A stretch of DNA of 39,695 bases from a virus. Made by a program: the position numbers and the translations under genes. The first letter of the stretch is position 1; the number at the start of each line of letters is the position of its first letter. This document shows, in pieces, positions 8,268 through 15,101 of this stretch. The stretch is from positions 1 to 39,695 of the IMG/VR virus record IMGVR_UViG_3300043411_000895; one strand, written 5' to 3'. The notes below the pieces were generated by a model. It saw nothing but the letters and a program-made list of their open reading frames with translations, made no database searches and was not told the origin of the DNA.

Positions 8268-10807
8268 TTTGTGAAGTTCATACCGATCCCTTTATTTTAG
8301 GTGCCGTGGATGCGTGGGGAGATGTTCACAGCCAAATCGCCCGAGATGATCAATCGCGTCATCCTCAAGGATGGGAGCGATATAAAACATGGCGGTTTAT
8401 TCCTGATATAGGTCTACTCATGTGGTGGGAAACCCCTGATGAGGGAGAAAAATTAACCGTAGAGGATTGGCTGGATCGTAAAGGGTATGAAGTAAAAATT
8501 CGCTCTGTTATGGGACAGAAGCTTCGAGTGAGTGAAGTTGTGAAGTCGCTCAAAGGCTCAACCATCAAGAGATTTCAGAACAACGTCGGAAAATCAGTTG
8601 GAACACAGATTTATGTTCATCGTAAGTATGCCAGTGAAGTGATTCCCAGTGAAGTTTTACGCTTTGCTGCCGAAACGTTGAAAAAGTTCAAACCAAACTT
8701 TCGGTTTAATTCGGTTATGTGGAACCGGGAAACTAATGCCGTTCGGTTCGACGAAGCGCCAGATTTCGATACGGCTCGGGAACCCCATGTTGGAAAATAC
8801 ATCACGATTTTGCCCGATGGAACGGCCAAAGAAGGGCAGTCAAATAGCATTTGGCATCATAAGTGGCTGTGGGTCAAGGACGATTATAAAGGATTTGATG
8901 TTGACAAGGCTCGTCAATGGAGTACAATATGGCTGTCGAAACTTCCGGCTATTGCTAAAGGAACAGACACTTCTTTTGGAAATCAGTTGAAAGATATTGG
9001 ATTGAGTGAAACACCTTCTCAAAAAACGGACATGATTTATGGGGGGATTCTTGGAAATGGGGCAATTATTATCGCCAAGAATACAGGAAAGCATACTCCA
9101 GAAATGGGATGGAACCGTTGGATTTATTCAGATAAAAAAGTGTATTGGTGGAGTTTTCCGCCCGATGAATCAGATAAACAAGAAGTAACAAATTATTTGG
9201 AACATCGAGGGTATGGTGTTGACAATCATTACCCTTTATGGGATGATACCGAAGTTAAAACTCAGACGTATTATTCGAAGAAAGATTTGGACCAGTATGG
9301 GGAAGGACCGATAAATTTGAAAGAGTTACTTATGAACGAAGATAAACAAGACGAAGCAGCATTGGATTTTTTGAAGCAGATGGTTCGCAAAGGACCGTTC
9401 AAGGGACAGGTGTATCTTGCTGGTGGGGCAGTTCGTGACATGGTAAGGGGTGAAGTTCCCAAAGACCTTGACATCGTTGTGACCGACCATGGAGAAAAGG
9501 GAGGGATGGAGTTTGCAACGTGGTTGGCGCAACAAATGGGGAATTACAAAGAGGGATCAAACCCAGTTTTGTTTCCAACGTTTGGAACCGCCAAGGTTGT
9601 TCTGACAGGTGAACACAATGGAGTGCGCTTGGATGGATTTGATGTGGAAGCTGTGTTTGCGAGAAAGGAAGTTTACACTCCCGGCTCTCGTAAGCCGCAA
9701 GTTTTTCCCGGTACAATCGAGGACGATGCGTTCCGTCGTGATTTCACGGCCAACAGTCTCATGATTGATTTGACCACGGATGAAATGCTCGACATCACGG
9801 GCAAGGGAAAGCAGGACATTGCGGCTGGTATCATCCGGACCACGAGCAATCCAAACGAAATCTTTGGACAAGACGCTTTGCGTATGTTCAGGGCGGTTCG
9901 TTTCGCTTCCAAATACAAGTGGAAAATCGACCCTGAGACATGGGATGGCATCAAAAACAATCTCCAACTGCTCATCACGAACAATACGTCAAAAGAACGT
10001 ATTGCCGATGAATTGGGCAAAATGCTCACGCACGCCAATCCTGATTTGGCCATGGAACTTTTGAATGACCTTGGGCTGTTGCCCTACCTTGGAAAGGAAT
10101 TCCAACAGATGGTCAACATGACGCAAAACAAACACCATGTCGATGCGGACGGAAATCCGGTGACGGTGTTCAAGCATACGATCAATGTCCTCAAGGGAAC
10201 GAGACCCGATTTGCTTGAGCGATTGATTGCCTTGTTCCACGATATTGGCAAGGTGGTCACTCGTACCGTGACGCCAAAGGGCGTTCAGTTTCTTGGTCAT
10301 GAGGCGGAAGGTCCAGCCATTGCCGAAAGAATCATGCGTGATTTGAAGTTCCCGCTGGAAATCATCAACGCCGTTAAGCTTGGTGTGGCCGAACACATGA
10401 AACTCAAACCGGGAAAGGATGATGCGGTTGCACTTTCTGATGCTACATTGAGAAAGTTCAAAATCAAGCTTGGAAAGAACCTTGAGACACTTCTCAGGGT
10501 GATTCATGCGGATAACATGGCCCACGCTCCTGCTTCCCAGATGCCAAACCAGATTGCCAACGTCATCAAACGCATTCAATCGTTGAATATTCCAGAAGCC
10601 CCCGAACTGCCATACGATGGCAATGAAATCATGAGGAAGTTTGGTGTGTCGGGTGAAGCCGTTGGAATTCTCCAAGATATGTTGGTCGGTGTTTGGTATA
10701 AGAAAGGAAAACTTTCTGAACACGACGCCGATGCTGTAATCAAAGGTGTCATGAAAGAATTGCCACGATTGATTCAGCAAAAAAGAGACAAGAAGAAACC
10801 AAAATGA
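8264..10807 (+). CDS. CCA-adding enzyme / poly(A) polymerase-like nucleotidyltransferase with HD domain and extra N-terminal half
   Basis: 847 residues. Residues about 370-840 form a class II tRNA nucleotidyltransferase: 'LAGGAVRDMVRG' (387-392 GGAVRD), catalytic DLD (401-403), 'RRDFTANSL', 'DALRMFRAVRFA', then an HD hydrolase signature 'ALFHDIGK' (H659-D660). Residues 1-345 are not part of that family and hold two similar Trp-rich units ('WRFIPDIGLLMWWETPDEGE' and 'WNRWIYSDKKVYWWSFPPDE', each followed by 'W/YL..rGY'). At the junction is 'INLKELLMNED' (350-359), another capsid-targeting-like peptide. The enzyme half looks more GC-rich than the N-terminal half, suggesting separate origins. Likely role: repair or extension of RNA 3' ends, possibly from inside the virion (inference). 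Confidence 0.88.
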   Translation: MICEVHTDPFILGAVDAWGDVHSQIARDDQSRHPQGWERYKTWRFIPDIGLLMWWETPDEGEKLTVEDWLDRKGYEVKIRSVMGQKLRVSEVVKSLKGSTIKRFQNNVGKSVGTQIYVHRKYASEVIPSEVLRFAAETLKKFKPNFRFNSVMWNRETNAVRFDEAPDFDTAREPHVGKYITILPDGTAKEGQSNSIWHHKWLWVKDDYKGFDVDKARQWSTIWLSKLPAIAKGTDTSFGNQLKDIGLSETPSQKTDMIYGGILGNGAIIIAKNTGKHTPEMGWNRWIYSDKKVYWWSFPPDESDKQEVTNYLEHRGYGVDNHYPLWDDTEVKTQTYYSKKDLDQYGEGPINLKELLMNEDKQDEAALDFLKQMVRKGPFKGQVYLAGGAVRDMVRGEVPKDLDIVVTDHGEKGGMEFATWLAQQMGNYKEGSNPVLFPTFGTAKVVLTGEHNGVRLDGFDVEAVFARKEVYTPGSRKPQVFPGTIEDDAFRRDFTANSLMIDLTTDEMLDITGKGKQDIAAGIIRTTSNPNEIFGQDALRMFRAVRFASKYKWKIDPETWDGIKNNLQLLITNNTSKERIADELGKMLTHANPDLAMELLNDLGLLPYLGKEFQQMVNMTQNKHHVDADGNPVTVFKHTINVLKGTRPDLLERLIALFHDIGKVVTRTVTPKGVQFLGHEAEGPAIAERIMRDLKFPLEIINAVKLGVAEHMKLKPGKDDAVALSDATLRKFKIKLGKNLETLLRVIHADNMAHAPASQMPNQIANVIKRIQSLNIPEAPELPYDGNEIMRKFGVSGEAVGILQDMLVGVWYKKGKLSEHDADAVIKGVMKELPRLIQQKRDKKKPK

Positions 10808-11529
10808 TCAAACTCAAATCTCTCGTTGAAGCCGAAGAACCCGTGGACTCTGATCAATGGGAAGATTGGGAGGAATACCTCCATTATTTCGAGTATGACA
10901 TCGAAAAAGGTGAAATCGCCAAGCTGATTAAGAAACATGGCCTTAAAGGCAAGGGATATTTCGATCAGAAACTCATCAAGATATTCGGTAAAACTCCAAT
11001 ATATCTTTTGTACAATGCGGAGAATGAGACTTTTGATGTTATCAAAGATATTGAGCAATGGATTTATGACACGGATATTTCGGATTTCGTTGATCCCGAC
11101 ACAATTTACAACAACTGGGTGGAATCGTCTTTGAAGGATATGCGGGTCAACCCCGGCAAGGTGTATCATTACACCACCCCAGAAAAATGGGCATTGATTC
11201 AAGAGGACGGAAAAATGGTAGGAAGTTATGGCACGGGCATCAACAATCGAGGCGCATACGGTATTTTTACATCCACCGATCCAGAAGAGTATGCCGTTGG
11301 CACGTATGGGAATGTTTGTTTGGAACTAAATTTGGATGCTTTCAAAAATGAGTCAGGATTGCCTGCCTTGAATCTGGAGTTTGAACCCGAGACCATGGAT
11401 TATTTGATGAGAAGCACAATGGCCAGCGCCATGGAAATTGAGATGCGGGATGATATGCCCTCCGACATTTCCCCTTATACCGTTGTGGTGAATCAAGTTG
11501 TTCCCCTCAAATACATCAAACCAATATGA
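10804..11529 (+). CDS. Putative ADP-ribosyltransferase-fold protein
   Basis: 241 residues, ATGA overlap with both neighbours. The N-terminus MIKLKSLVEAEE resembles a capsid-targeting peptide and is followed by an acidic region. From residue 120, 'VYHYTTPEKWALIQEDG', then 'GIFTSTDPEEYAVGTYGNVC' and 'LELNLDAF' follow the pattern of ADP-ribosyltransferase-fold proteins (HYT start, 'I..dG', a middle 'iyls...A..y' strand). A clear catalytic Glu is not obvious to me. T4 Alt is a head-packaged ADP-ribosyltransferase, so this could be a functional analogue. The fold assignment is tentative; a similar H-Y-T pattern also occurs in DarT-like and other small families. Confidence 0.6.
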   Translation: MIKLKSLVEAEEPVDSDQWEDWEEYLHYFEYDIEKGEIAKLIKKHGLKGKGYFDQKLIKIFGKTPIYLLYNAENETFDVIKDIEQWIYDTDISDFVDPDTIYNNWVESSLKDMRVNPGKVYHYTTPEKWALIQEDGKMVGSYGTGINNRGAYGIFTSTDPEEYAVGTYGNVCLELNLDAFKNESGLPALNLEFEPETMDYLMRSTMASAMEIEMRDDMPSDISPYTVVVNQVVPLKYIKPI

Positions 11530-12473
11530 TACGAAATTTCAACAGTCTCGATGAAGCCTTTAACCTGCCCCCCGAGTTGGATTCGCTTACTGAAGGGTTA
11601 GCGTATTTTATTGCGTCGTTGTTTCTAAAGTATTTTCAAACTCGGGCAAGTCACGGAAAAACCAAAAAACGCTCTGCTATTGTAACGGCGCATGACGATT
11701 TGCGAGCGGCGATACAATATCGGAACGAAGGAAAGGCGTTGTTTGGAATTATCGGGGATAACCGGCAGACTGCATGGGGGAAGGCCGATGGACTAATTTC
11801 TCTCAAATCCCCAAAAGACTTTCCGAAAACTGTTCTTAAAATCATCGATGGTTACTCGTTTGCCACTTCTGGTTATGTTGAAGAAGTAGAACCCAATGAG
11901 ATTTATATTCTGGTGGATCGGCAGGAGTTCATTAACCAGTTCAAAGGTTCTACGGCTGAGTTGATTGATACTATAAAGCATGAGGTTCGCCATTGGAAAC
12001 AACTGAACCAAGGAAGGGGGTTGCCAAAGACCAAAGTTCTGAATCGGAACTCCAATATTCTTGGGTATCGCCATGATCCTAAATACAAAGCAACCAAAGA
12101 ACCTCATTACATGCGAGATATTGAGTTTAAGACCAATCTGCATACGTATGCGTTTTATATTGAAAAATATTTAAACAAAACCCAATCGAGATCTAATTGG
12201 AAAACAACGTTTAAGGCTTTGGTCACGGGAGCATCCTCGCCCGAGGATTTAGATCCCATTCCCAACAATCTCGGCCAAATGAAGATACGGGATCCGCTCC
12301 GATGGAAATCTTTTATTAAAGAACTGTATAAACTCATTTTTCATGAACTACGAGAGGCGGGTTCCCCGCCGATGAATTTGGATAATTTTGTCAAAGAATA
12401 TGAAGGTTCGGACGTGCAAGAAGGTATAAAAACCATTAAGCTCAAGGAACTGCTCTTAAAAGGTTTGGAATAA
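11526..12473 (+). CDS. Putative zinc metallopeptidase (HExxH)
   Basis: 315 residues. 'TIKHEVRHWKQ' gives HEVRH at 152-156, and E200 in 'RDIEFKTNLHTYAF' is a plausible third ligand, as in gluzincin-type proteases found in large phages. The C-terminus ends 'TIKLKELLLKGLE', again the LKxLL peptide but at the opposite end, where scaffold protease trimming could also occur. Last gene of the enzyme operon. Proteolytic activity and substrate are not shown by the sequence; the motif could be degenerate. Confidence 0.6.
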   Translation: MIRNFNSLDEAFNLPPELDSLTEGLAYFIASLFLKYFQTRASHGKTKKRSAIVTAHDDLRAAIQYRNEGKALFGIIGDNRQTAWGKADGLISLKSPKDFPKTVLKIIDGYSFATSGYVEEVEPNEIYILVDRQEFINQFKGSTAELIDTIKHEVRHWKQLNQGRGLPKTKVLNRNSNILGYRHDPKYKATKEPHYMRDIEFKTNLHTYAFYIEKYLNKTQSRSNWKTTFKALVTGASSPEDLDPIPNNLGQMKIRDPLRWKSFIKELYKLIFHELREAGSPPMNLDNFVKEYEGSDVQEGIKTIKLKELLLKGLE

Positions 12474-12483
12474 GACCTTTTTT
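12458..12483 (+). terminator. Possible intrinsic terminator at end of enzyme operon
   Basis: AAAAGGT (12458-12464) pairs with ACCTTTT (12475-12481) around the stop codon of the metallopeptidase gene, and the T-run extends to 12483. The stem is only 7 bp and AT-rich, so it is weak. Confidence 0.35.
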
Positions 12484-12488
12484 GATTA

Positions 12489-12496
12489 TATTTATA
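12489..12496 (+). promoter_or_regulatory. TATTTATA late-promoter-like motif inside a palindrome
   Basis: TATTTATA five bases before the ATG at 12502, within the longer palindrome gattata-tt-tataatc. It would give a leaderless or nearly leaderless mRNA if used as a -10 element. Confidence 0.5.
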
Positions 12497-12501
12497 ATCG
12501 A

Positions 12502-12852
12502 ATGCCGTACCTTTGTTACAAGTGGGGATCATGCAGCGTGCCGTGGAACATGGCCGACTGGACTTGGAGCGAATGCGCTCTTATCCAAGAGATTATCTCT
12601 GGCAATCCTCCCGGCGTTCCCGGTGAATTGGCGTTACCGCCTTGGTTACGAGAAGAAGAAACGTTTGGCCTTAAGAAGGACGAAAAGGAAAAGCGTGAAC
12701 GGTTTATCAGACTTTTGTGTAAAGTCCGTGGTGAACCAGAGTATGATGAAAAAAAGAAGGTGCGGGAAGACATTAAGGTGACCATTGAAGATGTGAAGTT
12801 AGTTATAAAAACGGTGTCGGGCATAGACATAACAGCGAAAACCGAGGAATAA
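12502..12852 (+). CDS. Hypothetical phage protein, Trp/Cys-rich N-terminus and charged C-terminus
   Basis: 116 residues beginning 'MPYLCYKWGSCSVPWNMADW', a Cys/Trp-rich start, followed by a Lys/Glu-rich helical middle ('LREEETFGLKKDEKEKRERF'). I do not recognise the family. It opens the plus-strand virion gene block, one base before the next gene, so a minor structural role is possible. No metal-binding pair beyond two isolated cysteines is evident. Confidence 0.75.
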   Translation: MPYLCYKWGSCSVPWNMADWTWSECALIQEIISGNPPGVPGELALPPWLREEETFGLKKDEKEKRERFIRLLCKVRGEPEYDEKKKVREDIKVTIEDVKLVIKTVSGIDITAKTEE

Positions 12853-12853
12853 C

Positions 12854-13393
12854 ATGTATAATCTCTATTTAGACAAAGCGGAAAACTTCGAATGCGAAGT
12901 CGCTGTAAAAAACGCATCTCTTAAAGACGCCTTCGCCAGAATGATCGTCGAAACCGCTGACTTTTCTTTGATGTTTCCCGGTGTCCTCAAAGATGGCAAG
13001 TGCCAAGTCCCCATTAAGCGGCTCAAAGGATTGCTTGGAGAAAATCAAACGGGCAAGATGCATTTGGAAGTCATTGTCGAAGATACCTATTTCCGTCCTT
13101 GGGAAGATAATTTTCAAGTCGAGCAGCATACGGCAGTCAAGGTCCGTGTCAACGAGCAGAAGAAACCAACCAAACCCATGGTCGAAGTGAAGTCCGTAAA
13201 AAATACCAAAAAACTCTCCGATGCGGCAACAGACTTACTATTTATCTGTGAAAAGGTGGGAATCAATAAATCCAACCTTGGACAGAACAAGAACAACTTC
13301 AAACAAGTTGTCAAAGAATACTTTAAAGCCAATCCGGAGCAACTGAAAAAGAGTGCCCAAGTAATTTCAGAAGCCGCCCATGCTTTGAAGTAA
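12854..13393 (+). CDS. Conserved hypothetical protein of T4-like environmental phages
   Basis: 179 residues from ATG at 12854, preceded by GAGGAATAAC. The first 105 residues (LYLDKAENFECEVAV..., 'CQVPIKRLKGLL', 'MHLEVIVEDTYFRPWEDNF') resemble a beta-rich protein I recall from marine T4-like phages, of unknown function. The C-terminal third, after a Lys-rich linker, looks helical ('LSDAATDLLFICEKVGI...'). The homing endonuclease follows directly. Confidence 0.8.
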   Translation: MYNLYLDKAENFECEVAVKNASLKDAFARMIVETADFSLMFPGVLKDGKCQVPIKRLKGLLGENQTGKMHLEVIVEDTYFRPWEDNFQVEQHTAVKVRVNEQKKPTKPMVEVKSVKNTKKLSDAATDLLFICEKVGINKSNLGQNKNNFKQVVKEYFKANPEQLKKSAQVISEAAHALK

Positions 13394-13401
13394 TATGAGT
13401 T

Positions 13402-14076
13402 ATGCCGTCAACAATAGGAATTTACAAGATCGTTAATAAAGTCACCAGAAAGTACTACATTGGCAGTTCTCTCAATACTTCTCGCCGATGGAGAGAGCAT
13501 ACTAGATATCTTACTAACAACAACCATTGTAATGATTATCTTCAAAATGCTTGGAACAAATACGGTCCATCTGCATTTGAGTTTGTTGTAATCACGGTGA
13601 TTCCTTCCGGCGCATCTGAAGCAGATATCCTTCTGGAAGAACAAAAATGGTTGGATAAAGCTGCCAACGATCCGCTGTCCTATAATTTGACATTTGTCGC
13701 CGGACGCCCTACAGCAAATCTGAGCGAATATTCAAAAAAGAAACGTTCCGAATCTTTGAAAAGGGTTCCTCGGACACCTGAATGGAAGGCGAAAATTTCT
13801 AAATCCCATTTTGGAATTCGTCCAACCGCAGCGACATTGAAAAAAATGAGTCTGTCAAAGATTGGGAAAAAACAAACAGATGCCCATAGAAATGCGGCAA
13901 CGGAAAGTCGAAAACGGCATTGGGATTTTGTTTCGCCGACAGGAGAGGCGGTTCATATTTATGATTTGAAACAGTTTAGTAGAGATCATGGACTCCATCC
14001 CGGAGCAATGTATTGGGTTTTTTCGGGGAAGAGAGCCCGTCATAAAGGATGGACCAAGACGGGGGGGTTAGTATGA
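13402..14076 (+). CDS. GIY-YIG homing endonuclease with NUMOD DNA-binding modules
   Basis: 224 residues. 'GIYKIVNKVTRKYYIGSS' contains GIY (6-8) and YIG (19-21), followed by 'SRRWREH' and a Glu in 'LLEEQKWLD', the GIY-YIG nuclease core. The C-terminal half has a NUMOD3-like repeat region ('SKKKRSESLKR', 'KAKISKSHFG', 'KKMSLSKIGKKQT') and a helix-turn-helix-type NUMOD1/IENR-like end ('SPTGEAVHIYDL..FSRDHGL.....SGKRARHKGW'). It is free-standing, between a conserved hypothetical gene and a fibre gene, and its stop overlaps the next start as ATGA. Its own start context (ATGAgTT at 13395) resembles the start of the downstream gene (ATGAcTT). Confidence 0.9.
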   Translation: MPSTIGIYKIVNKVTRKYYIGSSLNTSRRWREHTRYLTNNNHCNDYLQNAWNKYGPSAFEFVVITVIPSGASEADILLEEQKWLDKAANDPLSYNLTFVAGRPTANLSEYSKKKRSESLKRVPRTPEWKAKISKSHFGIRPTAATLKKMSLSKIGKKQTDAHRNAATESRKRHWDFVSPTGEAVHIYDLKQFSRDHGLHPGAMYWVFSGKRARHKGWTKTGGLV

Positions 14077-15089
14077 CTTTTCCTGAAAGAAATCTCGCAG
14101 AACAATACATTTCTTCCTCTTATCAAGATGTATTGCAGCAATATGTCACGACGGGATCCCTTCTTTACGTCCTCGATGGCTATGGTAATGCAGTCTTTGG
14201 TGTTCAAACCGGTTCACTAGGCCAAGTCGTCATCACTAGCGACATGACATCGTCGATGACGGTTCTTAGTGCGTCATATTCGCAGGTCATTGAAGTTTTT
14301 AGAGTATCATCGTCATTTGCATCGTCATCACTTTCGGCATCCCATTCCATTTCGGCTAGTTATGCTTTACAATCATCCAATGCCGACTCGGCCTCCAATG
14401 CTAATTTTGCCAACCTTGCCACAACGGCAATATTTGCGGATACCGCATCCAATGCAATATATGCAGATTTCTCCGGCACGGCTTCTGTTTCCATTGAAGC
14501 GATCAGTTCATCCCTCTCGCAAACTGCAAGCTATTCACAATTTTCCCTCACCGCATCATATGCTCTAAATGCGGGCAGCGGAGGGACGACATTGCAAACT
14601 GGGTCGGCGTATCCGATCACCTCATCTCACGCCGATTCCTCCTCTGTTGCAAACAGTGCTTCGTATGCTTTAACGGCCTCGTATGTGCTGAATGGCGGCG
14701 GATTGGAAACTGGGTCTACCTATCCAATAACTTCAAGTTGGGCACTATCTGCCTCATGGGCGCCGGGCGGAAGTGGAGGAGGGACAAATTTAGAAACTGG
14801 ATCCACTTACCCAATAACTGCATCGCATGCACTGACTGCAAGTTATATTGCGAATATGCCCAGTGGTTCAACGGAAAGTGCCTCATATGCATTAACCGCC
14901 TCATATGCAATGAACCAAGGAATTGGAATTCCTCGCTATGATTATTCGTTAGTAGAATATCAGGCGCCGTATGGCCAATTTTCAAAATGCACGTATCGAG
15001 TGGGTGGGGCAAGTGGCTCAATCGTATGCGTCGTCGATGCATATTACGACGGGACACTATTTATAGGAGTATCAAAATCATTGGGATGA
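14073..15089 (+). CDS. Tail fibre / virion surface protein with STYPITSS repeats
   Basis: 338 residues from ATG at 14073, preceded by a seven-G run that serves as ribosome binding site; an in-frame ATG at 14049 lies inside the endonuclease gene and is less likely. The N-terminus 'FPERNLAEQYISSSYQDVLQ' is a globular start, followed by Ala/Ser-rich repeats 'SASYA', 'LTASYALN' and 'TGSTYPITSS', the same units that make up the two fibres downstream. The last 50 residues form a distinct tip. The composition fits a trimeric fibre. Receptor or attachment role is inferred. Confidence 0.75.
   Translation: MTFPERNLAEQYISSSYQDVLQQYVTTGSLLYVLDGYGNAVFGVQTGSLGQVVITSDMTSSMTVLSASYSQVIEVFRVSSSFASSSLSASHSISASYALQSSNADSASNANFANLATTAIFADTASNAIYADFSGTASVSIEAISSSLSQTASYSQFSLTASYALNAGSGGTTLQTGSAYPITSSHADSSSVANSASYALTASYVLNGGGLETGSTYPITSSWALSASWAPGGSGGGTNLETGSTYPITASHALTASYIANMPSGSTESASYALTASYAMNQGIGIPRYDYSLVEYQAPYGQFSKCTYRVGGASGSIVCVVDAYYDGTLFIGVSKSLG
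15058..15065 (+). promoter_or_regulatory. TATTTATA late-promoter-like motif
   Basis: TATTTATA 36 bases before the ATG at 15102, lying inside the end of the preceding fibre gene. The spacing is nearly identical to that at 17876 and 23069. Confidence 0.5.
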
Positions 15090-15101
15090 TAAAGTAAATT
15101 T

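Noticed and set aside
9989-10780. 263-residue minus-strand ORF opposite the nucleotidyltransferase
   Set aside because: The plus-strand frame has complete catalytic and HD motifs; the antisense frame has no recognisable family or ribosome binding site.
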